Positions 12,730-27,700 of a stretch of DNA of 64,000 bases are shown piece after piece. Where the stretch lies: assembly GCA_030549495.1 (NCBI GenBank), contig JAUIRK010001052.1:3038001-3102000 (forward strand), written 5' to 3'. Every line of letters starts with the position of its first letter. Position 1 is the first letter of the stretch. Below the pieces are notes generated by a model. The model worked only from the letters and a program-made list of their open reading frames with translations, was not told the origin of the DNA and ran no database searches. The stretch is from Nectonema munidae. Lineage: Eukaryota > Nematomorpha > Nectonematoida > Nectonematidae. A program made the translations under genes and the position numbers.

Positions 12730-15700
12730 GTAACCCTATTACCCTCATTTAATTATTACATTTTTTATACCTTTTGTATACCTTTTTAAAAAATAGGAAT
12801 TCCAATCTGGAAGAGATAACATTTATCTTGACCTTCGTTTTAGCAAAGATCATTCGAAAAATGCCTTTCTCTTCTTTGTAGATTATATTCAGGTTTTTAA
12901 TTCTTTTTTTAACCCATTAGTTCCCTGCGTTGCCCCAAAGCAACACAACTTTAGGGCCGTAAAACAGTAAAATAAAAATATTAAAAAGTGTATTTTTTGT
13001 ACTAATGGATCAAATTAAATAAGCTTTATTTAATTTTTTAATTCTTTTCATGATTTTTTGACTTTAAAAGCAACAGAAGCGTCTTAACTTTTGGTAATTG
13101 CTTTAAAATATTTTTTATATAAATATGACCAATATTATTTTATCTGTACTCCAAAGCAATCTATAAAATATTTTTATTGCACTAAAAATAGTTACTCATA
13201 TTTTCGAAGTTTTTTGATAAAAAAAACTACTTTAAAAACTTTATTTTTTATAACATAATTTATCAAAAAATAAAAGCGTTGCCCTTGGGCAACGCAGGGC
13301 TGTTGCTTTAAAGCAACAATAAATAAATCTAAAAATATATTAAATTTTTTTATTTATTATTGAAATAACAAAACATTTAAGAAAAAAAACATAGAAAGAT
13401 TTTGAATTTTTTTAAATTTGTTTTAAAATATTATTTTACTATTATTTTTTAGTATATTTTTTTAATCTAAACTGCAATTCATACTTTTTTCTAAAATGGC
13501 GAACGTTGATCAAATAAAGAGACGTTTAAAAGAATCAAAAGAAAAAATTCAAATAAAAAAATTACCCAAGCAGTTGAAAGTAAACATCTTACAATTAATG
13601 ATGCCATTGATGCTCTCAACAGTAATGTCAATTGGCTTGATGCAAATATTTTTATGGCTCCGCCTGATGATGTAAACTGTTCAGATGAGATTCAGGTGAT
13701 GAAACAAACTTCGAGTTACACAATTTATCAAAAGAACAATTACTAGCCCAATGTGAACTCCAGTTAATTTGTAATTTTCAAGACGACACCGTTATAATTG
13801 ATAATAAAAATAGAGATCAGATGACAGATTTCAACAAAGTTATGACTCAAGATTTATTCTCAGGTAACAACAAATGGATGTCCTCTCATTTATCGCGAAA
13901 ATGAATACCAACGTAATATAAAAACTATCATAGAAAGTTTTCAAGTACCTATCTATAGGTTTTTCAACAGAAAAAATGACAAATTCAAACTGCCAATGGA
14001 ATAGGTTAAATTTTTTGAATTATTTTTTGACAATGAAGTTATTGATTTTATTATAGAAAGGACAAATCAATATGCAATTGAAAATGGCGCTGTTGGATGG
14101 ACACCACTCAAAAGAGAAACTTTTTTTGTTTTTTAGGAATTCTTATGTTGAGTGGTTATGTGCAACTCCCATCTTATAGGATGTTTTGGGAAGAAGCTCC
14201 ACATGTCCAACATCGACTAGTTAAAAATGCAATGCCTAGAAATCAATTTACCTCAATTTTTCAGAATCTTCACTTTTGTGACAATAGAACTCTTGATCCA
14301 ACTGACAAATGCCAAAAGTCCGACCACTTTTAAATTTAATAAGAAACAATTGTCAAAAATTTGCTTTGTTGACAAAAAAGTTGATGTTGACGAGTCAATG
14401 ATTCCTTATTATGGAAAGTTTGGCCAAACACTTAAGCAAAGAATGCCAATGAAACCAATTCGTTCAGGATACAAAATCTGGTGCTAAAACTTACATGGAG
14501 GATACCTTTATAATTTTGAAGTATATCAAGGTAAAGGTTAAAAAATGAATTTAGTAAAAACTTTGGTTTAGGACCAAGTGTTGTTCTTGGTCTACTAAAA
14601 TCTTTACCAGAAGGTCATTTTACAGTATACATTGACAACTACTTTAACTCAATACCACTTTTAAAATACTTAAAAAACAAAAACATTGGATGCACAGGAA
14701 CAATAAAAACTAACATGATACAAGATTGTCCCTTACCTTCAAAAGCCGAATTTAAAAGAAGAAAAAGGATCTATTCTAGGTTATAAAGATGCGAATAGTG
14801 GCGTTGAATTAGTGATGTGGAATGATAATGGGCCTGTGATAGCTGCATCTAATTTTGAAAGCATTGAGCTGTGGGGCTTGCAAAAGATGGTCACAACAGT
14901 TGAAAGAATAAGTTACGTTTCAAGACCATCAATGATTGCCAATTATAATAAATCAATGGGTGGTACTGATCAGATGGATCAAGCTTTATCAACCTACAGG
15001 CCCTTTATCAGAAATAGAAAATGGTATTGGCCATTTTTTAATATTGTTTAGAAGTTAGCATGTACAATTCATGGTTATTACATAAAAGTATTGAAGAACC
15101 ATGCACATTTTTGGAACACATACGGTCAATTGCGACTTCATATTTGCAAATTTATTGTCATGATAAAAAAGTGATTCCAACAAAAATTACAGTTTTTCAC
15201 AATAGCCGTGTTTCTAGACGAATTGATGATTCAATGCGATATGATGGCGTAAATCATTTTCCTGGAATGGATGACAATAAATCGAGATGTGCTCTCTGTG
15301 GCAAAACAACAAAAAGAAAGTGCACAAAGTGCAATCTTAAACTCCATGATTATTGTTTTTCAGCTTTTCATGGATTAAAAGAATAGGTCATTCAAATTAC
15401 GTTTATATTATTATATTATTTCAGCAATAATATATAGTGAACAGAAAAAGTAAGGTATCACAAACAAAAAATAGTATTCTTAGATACTCAACAACTTCTA
15501 AAGTAATTAAGAGTAACAAAAAAAATTACAGTTTAGCACAAGTTTCATTTTTAAAAGTTTAAAGATTTATGTTGCTTTTAGGCAACATCCCCGTGTTGCC
15601 CAAAAGCAACACATAAATTCAGACATTCATAGATATCGTTTAGAAAAATTATTACAAAAATTAAAAATTTTATACTAAAATTAAGTAAAAATAATGAAAA

Positions 15701-18700
15701 GTTTTGTTTGTCTTAAAAAAATATAGTTTTGGGCACTAATGGGTTAATAATTTAATCACCATAAATTACATTCCAAGATTTATCATGATTTGTGTCCTCA
15801 TATGATCACATCACACTATTTCACTACTAAATTCAGCATGCTTGAAAATTGGTATATATGTGTAAATAATAATTAGTTCAATAAAAATTTTAATCTTGGT
15901 GTGGGCGCTCATATTCAAATAATTTCTTGACAGGTTTGATTGCTTTTCATAAAAATGAACATAACTTTTTATAATTATTTCAATTAAATTATTTTTTTGA
16001 AGATTTTCATAAAACTGAACATGACCACTAAATTTACCTACTTAAAAATGTTTAAAAAGCTAGTATTTCAATAAAAATCTTAATTTTGACATGAGCTATC
16101 ATATTTAAATTATTTTTTGACATGTTTGATTAATTTTCATAAAAATGAACATCACCACCAGATTCCAGGGGCGCACATCCTCAAAATTATTGGGGATAGT
16201 GAGCAGATTTTTCTCGCAATTTTCAAAATTAGTGGTCTGGAAATACCACGGGAGCCAAATATTCAAGCAATCCTTTGAAATAGAGTGTATTCAGCGCATA
16301 CCTAAATTCATATGACTACCTTATATTTTTTTTTACAAAATTGGTAAATACTATACTTTCAGCTAAAATATTTTAATATCGCATATACACTAGTTTAAAA
16401 AAAAACAAAAATTGTTGGGGGCGAATAGGCTTTTCATTTGAAAATGAAGTAGTCTATCAGGCACATTACAGGAATTGATGAAAGGATATCTGATTGATAG
16501 AGAAAACAACGGAAAACAAGTAACTGAAGGTTTGAGAGTTTAATATGAGTGAATGTAGTCTGAAGGAAAAGAGTCTACTAAACACCCTTCGATGTTTATA
16601 TGAAAAAAATGTGATTGATTCAGCGGCGCACATCCTTGAAATTATTAAAATGGGCGGACTTTCAAGCGTCTTCCAAAAAAGACAACAAATTTTCTGTCTA
16701 CTCCTCTCTTGTCTATTTTATTTCATTCTTAATTAAGCTGTAAACTTTCAACTCCGCCCTATTAAGTTTAACGTCAACAATGAATGAGTACTTATATATA
16801 GCTCCTTCTTTCTCACTTCAAATAGATGCGCCCCATCTCCAAATTATGTGTAGAAAGGGGGTAATAATATCAATTAACAATAAAAAAATTGGAAATTTTA
16901 TTGAATGAAAAAAATCATTCATTAATTTTCAATTGTTCCATTTCTTCTTCCAAAAAAATAAAAAATGTTTTATTAAGGAAAATAAATAAAAAAAAACACA
17001 TCCAAATTACATTACTTTTCTGAAGTAATTTCAATCAAAAATGTAAAACAGAACTAAAGTTAGAAAACTTGGTATTAGAATTTTTTCATTCTTTTTAGTG
17101 TATAAGAATAAGTGTGAGTTAGTTAGACTCAAAAAGGGTATACAATTGTGCAAACAAAAATCAAACAATAAATTAAGATGGCATTACTTCATTTTTCTCA
17201 GCATCATTCAAAAATAGTTTAAAAGCTAAATTGGTGCAAGCTACAAAAATCTACAAAAAGTAAAATAACTTTTAACATTTTGCAATGATTTTCTTTTTGC
17301 AATGATTTTTTTCACAAAGTGCCCTATCAAAACTGAACCTCGTTTAGAACTTATTTGTTCTAAAAACATCAGCCGCATCCATCACACTAATTTTATTTTC
17401 TTTTTTACTTATTCAATAAAGTACTTGTTTTATTAATGTTTAAGTTTTAATTTAAGAAAATAGTGTGCCATAAAATTTTTTGATTTAATATAGTGTGCCT
17501 TAAATGTAAAAAGTTTGGACAACACTGATTCTAAACATACATACACACTAGAGCCCTGCGCGGGTTGTAAAAAGTTGTCCGCACCCGCCCCGCATTATAT
17601 GAATTTGCACCAGTACCCGACCCACATTTTATCGAAATAATACAAAGCTAATTAAATGTTATTTATATCCTTAACATCTTTGGAAAAAAATCTTAGATAT
17701 ACTATACTGCTTTTAAATATATTATTAATTTTTTTACAAATAAGTTTTTGTCTGAAAAAAATTTCTTTGACAAGTTGTGTAATCTGAATAAACAAATTGT
17801 CTCATCAACAATTGCAATATTTAAAATTTTGAATATAGAATCACAAAGGATTTTAACCCTTGGATTTTTCTAATTTGTATTTTTTTAATTTGTATACTTT
17901 GTTTTCTCATATAAAATAATTTTACAAATTTTAGAAAGCGTTAGAGTTTACCTCTTGAACTAAGTCAATGAATGCACCACAACCGATCGTTTCAAATTGT
18001 CTAAGATCTTTAGCTAAAAAACGGACGCATGCCAGTTTAATGTTTTCGTTTTTAGCTTTTGAAATAACTTTAGCATTATTTAAAACTGGCTTCATAGCAT
18101 CAGTCATTTTGCACTTGTGTCTCCTAAGAATAGAAGTACCTGTTTTTCTTCCACAATAAGCGAAAGCTTGAAAGCATACTTTACAAGCAGCAAAATCCAA
18201 ATGAGTGTTTTTTCATTTACCACGATACCAAACGTCTTCCAGACCTCCGATTTCAATCCATTTACAGTTACACTTTTTATTTTATATAAGCCAGATTTGA
18301 AATGAGATGAAACTTGCTGAGATGTTAACGTTGCCATTTAAAATGTGCGAAAGAAAACAACAACAAAAATGAATTATTGAATAATATTTTATAATGGATA
18401 TTTCAAAAATATGACATTCTTATTTGATTTTTTTCTCATTCTTCTTTTGCACACGCACCAATCACGCTAATCAAACCTGCTCTATCTTTCTATTTCAATT
18501 ACAATTTCACTTCATCACACACTATTTACTCAATGCAAATCTCTTTCCATTATACGTAACACATAGAAATAAAAAATAAGCAAAAAGGCAATTATGCACT
18601 CAAAAACTTGCATAAAAGTGAAGATTGTCCGCACTATATTAATAAAACCCGCACCCGCCCCGCCCCGCAAAAATGTTGCCGTGGACAACCCACGTCCGCC

Positions 18701-21700
18701 CCCCGGTTGTGGGTTTCGCAAAACCCGCGCGGGTTGTCCGCCCCGCCCAGAGCACGAATACACACACCAGATGCGTACATCCTTAAACTTATTGGCGGAG
18801 GGGAGGGGGGCTTTTTTTTTATAATTTTAAAATTTTATTTTAAAAGAGTATGCGTCCCTGATACATACATACTAATACAAACATAACATATTGACATTAG
18901 ACACCCATGCAAAACAACAGAAGAGCCGAATAATATTTTCATCGTTTGTTTTAAAATATTTATTATTTTTTAGATAACTTATATCCCTTTTGATATTTTA
19001 TCCTCGCAACTTAAAAAAATTCTTGGTGAAAAAGCTTGGGACTTATTTGAAACAAGAATGCGCTCTTTAACGGCAAATATCTTCATTTTCATGTTTTATT
19101 TTCAAAAAAATCACCTGAAGCATGCTTACTTCTCCATAAATTCTATAATCGGTAGTTTTTCTTTTCTTATGTTATTTCGTTTCCCACAAAAGTGTCATGA
19201 ATCTTTTTTAATAAAATGATATGATATATTTTATTGTGCTTTCAATACGTGCAAATCACTTGTTTTCCTGTAATAGATTTAACTTCCCTATAAAAATCTA
19301 TGAAACTTTAGCACAATATCAGGGGCGCACATCCTTGAAATTATTGAGGGGGGAGGGGCGAAATTTTTTTGTTGCAATTTTCAAAATTAGTGGTCTGGAA
19401 ATACCACTGGAGACCAAATATTCAAGCTCTTTAAAATAGAGTGTATTCAGCGCATACCTAAAGTCGTAAATTTATAAGACTACTTTATATTTTTTTACAA
19501 ATTTGGTGAATTTAAATACTATACTTCCAACGAAAATATTTTAATTAAATTTGCAGAATATACACTAGTTTAAAAAAACCCAAACTTGTTGGGGGGGGGG
19601 GGTGGAATAGGCTTTTCATTTGAAAATGAAGTAGTCTACCAGGCACATTACAGGAATTGATGAAAGGATATTTGATTCATAGAGAAAACAACTGAAAACA
19701 AATAACTGAAGGTTGGATAGTTTTATATGAGTGAATGTAGTCTGAAGGCAAAGAGTCTACTAGACACCCTGCGATGTTTATATGAAAAAATGTGATTGAT
19801 TCAGGGGTAAGGGTATAAAATGAAGTTATAAGTGTGCAAACAAAAATAAAACAATAAATTAAGATTGCATTATTTTATTTTTCTCAGCATCATTCAAAAA
19901 TAATTTAAAAGCTAAATTTATACAAGCTCTCATTCTTTATGCCTCCTATTATTTTGAAATTATTCTGAGAACAGACGGTTCCATTTTAAAATAGTGAAAA
20001 TTGGTTTATTAGTTTATTTTGTTTCCTTTCTCTCTTATGTTAATTACGTAGCAAATTTTTCAATTTTGAGTGGTGCAGTGGATGTATTTTCATTGACCAG
20101 GCACTGATGTACCGCTTATCTCAAACTATGAACAAATTTGTATCGATAAGAAATCGAATCCAGAGGCTTCCGTGCTATGTCCATCATCTCAACCAACCTG
20201 CCATGCCACACATAGATAGAGTATGCTGTAGGGGATACGTCAAATTAGTTTTCAAAAAACTTAAGTTATGCACTAAAATTTTTTAGTTTTTGTTGAAGCT
20301 CTATAACTTTTTCTGATAGACTTTTTTTCCTTAAAAGTTATTATAAAAGGCAAATCATTGCAAAATGTTAACAGTTATTTTATTTTTTGTAGCTTGTATA
20401 ATGAAATAATGCGATCTTAATTTTTTGTTTTATTTTTGTTTGCACAATTATAACTTCGTTTTATACCCTTGCCCCCTGAATCAATCACATTTTTTCATAT
20501 AAACATCACAGGTTATCTAGTAGACTCTTTGTCTTTAGACTACATTCACTGATATAAAACTATCCAACCTTCAGTTATTTGTTTTCTCTATGAATCAAAT
20601 ATCCTTTCATCGATTCCTGTAATGTGCCTGGTAGACTACTTCATTTTTCAAATCAAAAACCCTATTCCACCCCCTAACATTTTTGGATTTTTTTAAACTA
20701 GTGTATATTCGATGGTTGTAGGTAAAAATGCCCCCAATTAAAAAGTAGGAAAAAAATGCCCTCTAATTTTTGATTTTCAGGATTTTTTATAATTATATAA
20801 ATATTTTTATTTTTGTACCGTTTTGAAAGGCTAAATTCCTAAAATTTCTTAATCTATAGGGTTTTTTCTTTATAAAGTTCTTGAAAACAATAGCTTAAAT
20901 CAGTTAAAATACAAATTATATTTAGAAAGTGTTCTGATACACACAAAGTCCAAAAATATTTGCTGTCTTATAAAAAAATTTTTTGTATTTAAAAAATTGT
21001 CGTATGCTGAATTTTTTAGTTTACTTTAATTAAATTTTAAATGTTTTAAATGAAAAGTTAACTTTTTTTTTTACAAAAAATCTTTATTTGACATATCTTT
21101 TTTAAAAATTTTAATTAATAATTTTTTGTGTTGGGGCATTTTTTCCTAATTTAAATTTGGGCATTTTTACTTTTTAATTGGGGGCATTTTTTCTGCGCAC
21201 TATATTCGATATGCAAATTTAATTAAAATATTTTCGCTGGAAGTATAGTATTTAAATTCACCAATTTTGTAAAAAAAATATAATGTAATCTTATAAATTT
21301 AGGACTTTAGGATATGCGCTGAATACACTCTATTTTAAAGGATATTTGGTCTCCCGTGGTATTTCCAGACCATTTTGAAAATTGCAAGAAAAAAATTCGC
21401 CCCCCAATAATTTTGAGGATGTGCGCCCCTGATTTTGATGAAGATGATAACTCAGATGGTGATAGTACTTGGATACCAATAAAGACTGAGCTAAAATCAT
21501 TACCTTCCAAATCAAGATGAACTTGATAACTTGATAAAGGATTTGAATAATAAAATCATCCTCTCAGATATTAGCATCACGATTGAAAGAGTGGATTTTA
21601 TTGTCTCGAGGTGTAAAATTTCAAAATACAGGCATAGGCATATAGGATTTTCACGTTTTTACTCTATGAGTAATAATTTATTTTTTTGTTTCAATATAAA

Positions 21701-24700
21701 TGGTTTGTTTGAAGAAATTGGGTTGCCTCATGAACCGAAACAATGGCGCTTATTCATTGACTCATCTTTGAAAAGTCTCAAAGCAGTTTTGCTGCATAAT
21801 GAAAATAAACCACTATCGGTTCCTGTTGGTTATTCCTCACAACTCAAAGAAAATTACGAAAACATGAAACTTAAAATTATACGATTGCTATTAAGAATGC
21901 AGGGAGGATATACAAAGTGTCATTGTTTTCTTTGTTTATGGAATAGTCGAGATAAAAAAAACCATTATCTCAAAGATGTTTGGCAAAGAAGGATATCCTT
22001 TGAATCTGGCAGCCAAAATGAGGAGTTTTCGCCTCTTGTTCAAAGAGAAAAAAATTCTTCTACCGCCTCTTCATATTAAGCGATGTCTTAGCAGTATATA
22101 AGAGCTTTACCTCCAGATAACAAAATTCTTTATGAATTACGTAAAATGTTTCATAAACCATCTGAATCTAAACTGATTGCAGTTGTATTCCAAGGACCAC
22201 AAGTTAAAAAATGCTCCTGACAGATTCTTCAGGAAATCAAATGTCGCAGATTGAAAAGCGAGTATGGAATGCATTTAGAAATGTTGTGTATGGTTTTTTA
22301 GTCAATATAAAAGCTGAAAACTATCAAGAATTAATTGCAAAACTCTTCGAAAATTATTATGATATGGGTTGTGAATGTCAATAAAACTGCACTACATGCA
22401 TTCTCATTTGGACTTTTTCAAACCAAATCTCGGAGACGTATCAGAAGAGCATGGAGAGAGGTTTCACCAAAATATCAAACACATAGAGAAACAGTATCAG
22501 GGAAGATGGGATGAATCAATGATGGGGGATTACATTTGGAACCTAACTCACCGCAAAGTGAATTATAAACGAAAAATTTGCTCAAATCATTTTTAAATAA
22601 TGTTCTTTTGGATATAAAAATAATATATAAATTATAAATACATATAGTATTAACACAAATATGCAAAAATTTTGCAAAAAGTTATAGCAATGGAAAAAAT
22701 CGTGTTATTTCGGAAATCACCACATTAGTTTATAAAAAACACAAAAAATTAAAATTTTTGTAAGATTGTGTAATCTATTCCATACAATATATTATGTTTA
22801 AGTCCAAAATTTACTAAGTTAAAATGGAAAAGTTTTTTAAAAGTACTTCTGATAAAATGTTACTGCAATTATAAGCTATGGAAACTTTTCGCTTCACTAT
22901 AAAATATTTCATCTCATCTCTTTAAATGAAATAAAATTTTCAGAATTGCAAAAATCCTTCACTAATTTATTTGTCATTTCGTATAAAACTTATTTCATTT
23001 AAATGATCCCTGTGAAATTTATTTATTCATCTGAATAAGGATTAATTACTCAAGTAGAAATTCTTAAGCAAATTCTTTGCTCTCAAAATTTAAAACAAGA
23101 TGTAGCGTTAGATGTCTCAAAAATAGGAGCTGTATTTTACAATTTTTTTTAGCTTTTTTTAAAGAATATTTTTGGTAATAGGGCTTTTCTTATAAAAATG
23201 ATGGAGCATTCAAAATGATTTCTTTAAAACTTAGGTCATATAAAAAGTTGAGATAGTTGTTGAATACATTCTGTCTGTTATTTAAATATTTCTGTCTCTT
23301 TAAATTTTGTCTTGTTCAACTCTAAATTTTTTTTAGGATATTTTGTGACTGAAATAATTAAAATAATGGAGATCATTACTCATGAAGATTTCACAAGGCT
23401 ATTCTTAGATTTTCAAAATTACCTAAAACTAAACATCGATGAAATAAAACATCCAGATATTTCATTTTCTGCTGAAAATTCTTCTTTGGAGCACTCCGTT
23501 ATTGGCCCTACCTTGAGAGACGAGTATTTTTTAATATATTTTTCGTAGACAGTGTCTTTTGTGCTAAAACTAATTCTTGTGTTACTCTCCTCAATTTTGA
23601 GAAGCTGTTGTTGTTGTTGTTAGCCCCTAGATTATACTATCTTTATATGAGCATAATCTATCAGTTGAAAACAAGGCATTGTTTAAACTGAGAGAGTATT
23701 ATCATAAAAGCAAATACTCTCAGGGAAAAGTGTAGAATTTTGTTACACTTTCGCAGCAGCAGCGATAAACCAGTGTAATTTCAGCCAACCCGCAAAAATC
23801 CACCATAAGGAACTGCTGGCTTTTTGAAAGCTTCTACATATGGCTAGAAATAATATATATCTATTTATAATAATAATATGATATATAATACATGTAAATG
23901 AGTTAGATCCACTTCTGCTAAACGGTTCCCCACAAAGTAAGCAGGTTAACTATTTTGCATGGCGTTGACCATAAGTGAATGGGTTTGAGTGTCGTGAAAA
24001 TACGTGGGCAGTTAAATAAATGAGTGTTGTGTGGGTGTTGATTGCAAACTGGACAGAGTGGATTTGTATGTCTTTTTGGATTTATCTTGTGAAGATATTC
24101 ACGGAGCAATGGTGACTTGTTGGCTCTAAGTTGAGCAAGTGTATGTGTTAATTTAATTGATAATGTTTCTTCATATGTGTCGATTTTTGGTGGAGGAATA
24201 TTTATGAGCTTGTTATGTTTGAGTGTGGAGAGATAGTCGGTTACCGCTTGTGTGTGTATTGCTTTGTTGACGCATGTTTGATTTTGATTGTCTTTTTTTT
24301 GACATGTGTCATAAAAGATAAGTTCGTTATCTTGAAATATAGTATTTTTCATGTGCCTGTGTGGTTTTTGAGCGAGGTAGAACTTGTTTAATGCGTGATG
24401 TTTTTGTGCTGCTTTGGCTCTCAAGTTAGGCGCGTGTAAATTAATGTGTTCTTTAAGAGGAAGTATTGATGTTTCTGTGTGAAGATGTTGCATGTTAGTG
24501 TCCACGATGTTACCTGTTGCTAAACGCAGCGTTTGTTTTGAATTGTTTGGATCTTTTTCAAGTTAGTGTGAGATATAGCAGATCCCCATATTGTGGATCC
24601 ATATTCTAGTATGGGTCGTGTAATAGTTCTGTAGGTATTGATGGGAATTTCTTTGTTTTTCCCCCATTTTGTGCCAGTTAATGCTCCAGTTAATGCCAAG

Positions 24701-27700
24701 TTTAAGCCAGTTAATGTCAAGCTTGTTCTCTTAAATCGATTAATCAATGAATGAAGTTATACAACACATTGTAACACATGTTTTCTTTATTAGCTTCTTT
24801 TTTTTTAAATATTTCTATCTATTTTTTGCCACTGAATTCTAAAATCGCAACTGTTTCTATGTAACCGCGATAATTTTTTATTTATTCTTAAACTAGTATT
24901 TTGTTGTTAATACACAAATGTTATCTTAAGTAGTAAAGCTGTTTTATTCCCAGAAATTGAATAAAAACACCAACTCCGTCTTTTCAATGCTTTGACAACT
25001 TTTCTTTTAAGATTAGAAGTGCTTTGACGATAGAAACTTTCTAGAGCGCATACTACCTTTTTTTCTGACTAGAGACCATATATAATCACCCATCATAGCA
25101 GTACCTTATCGTCCTTGGAATCTTCGTTCCGTTTTTGGGGTGTTCTGGGTAAAACTCTCCCCCCCCTCCCCCCTTAAAACCACCAAAATTTTTTAAAAAA
25201 AAATTCCAAATGCGATACAACAACCCAGTTTTTTGTCACTCTCCATAAAATTTGTCACCAGTTTGTAATTAGGATCTCCCTAAATGCAAATAGGGCTCCT
25301 TTTTCAGCATCTGTCATTGCTTTTTCCTTTTTTTTCTGACATCAACAATGCATTTACTTGGGGTCCAATGAATATTCCACCTTTAATCTTAGCCTCAGAT
25401 AACTTTGGAAACATGGGACGAATTTCTTTTAAAACCTCTCCTCTAAAATGTAATTCCTTCCTTCACACACTGTTTTAACAATCAACAATGTTTATTTTTT
25501 CAAGAAGTTGCTTTACATTATCATAGTTTTCTTTTTTCGTATGGAGTGTGCAAGAGGCCCAGATGGATATTTATTTCTATCGTGTGGTAAATACAGCTTT
25601 GAGGCTTCTTATTGAGCTATCTATGAACAGTCGCCATTCTATTGGATCATGCATGACTTTAAGGGCACTAAACAAACCAGTAACATTCATACAATAACAC
25701 AGGCCATCCATAATTTCAGTAAATTTCAAATTTTTAGTGTCGTTTGCGGTACTTAGATGCCCTGCAATCTTCACCTATTCGATTTCATTCCTTCTTCCTT
25801 GTAAGCTTTTCTGCTCTTGATTTGGAAAGTAAGGATCCGAAATCTTTGTCGGTCGAAAGTCTTCCTCCATTTCTTGACTAGTCCTACTTGCAGCCTCTTC
25901 GAATGAAGCATCCATTCCATCCTCTATCGTCGTGTCGGCTATCTTTATACTCGGTGAATGACAAAATGCCCTTCCTGTACCTCTTAATCATCCTTATAGA
26001 GTAAATCTACAGTTCCCACATATCACATGTATTGCCCAATGTTTGTCTTGGTCACCTATGAGCATTTCGAAATAGAGTCGATACGCTATCCATAATTTGG
26101 AACCTTTAAAGATTTTGTGTAATACCTGTTTTTCCTAGTATAATAACCACACATCACTGGAAGGGGCAGTTGTGTCTAGGCCCCCTATGAAGAATTGCTT
26201 CAGAAATTCCCCTTACTGATTTTGCTCTTTCCTAAAGAATCAAGACTTGTACGGTAGTATTTTTTAAAGTTGCCCCATATGGTCAATTTCTGGATTCGTA
26301 ACTGCTACACACAGCAAAATATATCTGCATCACACGCTCTGCTAGCCATGATAAAAACTTACATAGTTTATTATTCTAAATGAAAAAGTGAAAAAAAATA
26401 TAGTAGCGGAACTTTTTTAAATTTTTAATTAATGAAAATATTGAAAAGAGAATGTGTTTTCATAACGGTTGATGATACAGAAAAAAATTTTATTTTTGCA
26501 ATCAGCAAGAAAAATAGATTAATAAACGGTAAAAATGGCAATAAACAAATTTTTTTTAAAAATTGTTATATTCTATAATGTACTATTTTTTGCTCAGTAT
26601 AAAGTTTTATATGTTATATTTGTTGGCCCTCGCAATACACTATCTCATTAATAGCGTAATCTATCGGAAAAAAGGTATTTTTTTAAAGCGGAACATCTTT
26701 CCCTCCAAAGGTGTTGACTGGGTTGAGGTGGCGAAATTTCGTCTCACTTTTGCCGCAGTGTTTTCAGTTAATTTTATGAAGATATGAAACAGGAGTAATT
26801 TGTAAAAGTATTCTAGAGAGCCGCCTTTAAAATAATGAAATTTGACAAAATACGTGAAGGCCAAATTTGGATGTAACAAGATTGCTATTTCGGACTCAAA
26901 AATGCATTGCAATTGCTTATTAGGTAGGCTCGAGAAATTTTTACAAATAAAATAAGCAATTGCTAAAGCACTAAGTGATATTAAAGAATTTAAAGGATTT
27001 ACTAACCAAGAAATTTTTGCTATGAGTGAAATCGTTGCAGCTTTACAACCAACATTGTGCTGCTCTGCGTATGCCTTATGTGGTTTTGACCTCAATGGAG
27101 AATCAATTCAACAAAACTCACGATTTCATTGAAAATAAAAAATTTTGCTGAGAAAGTGGCTCAGGAGAAGCAATACAGATTTATGTAGGTACTCGTGATT
27201 TACCACCGTTGCCAAATGAAGTGCATAATGGAATATACAACTACAAAAACATTTTTGAGCAAAACGATTTGAATTATCATAATAAGGGGCCGCTGTAAAT
27301 GTTTTGGGATCAGGCATTTTTGAATAAAAAAAAGAGCCTCTTCAACATCGGGATAAAGACTCTTTCTTATTCTTTTACGCGTTGTTCCACTTTTCTATGA
27401 AGAATGACTGCCATAATAACAAATTTTAAAAGGAAAAAAATTCTCTTTTTTTATCTCTGCTGGTGTATTGGTACTAAAGTATTTAAAAGCATATTCATCT
27501 CCACCATCTCATGCTCCGTTATAGGATGACACTAAAGATTGATTAACTATATAACATCAACGCAAAATTATAATCTAGATTTCTCTATTAGCAAGTTAGT
27601 CTTATAAATAGAACGCCATTTCATTTAAGCAAAAATATTAGTAAAAAAAGGATATGGAACTTATGATTTATTGCGTTATGAAAGTGTCTTCCTATTTTCA

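Noticed and set aside
18530-18886. GC-rich ORFs rich in Pro, Gly and Arg
   Set aside because: They read through the GC-rich end of the hAT remnant, open only because of composition.
26661-27095. 144-codon minus-strand ORF
   Set aside because: The plus strand of the same stretch reads as a hAT transposase fragment; this frame has no motif.
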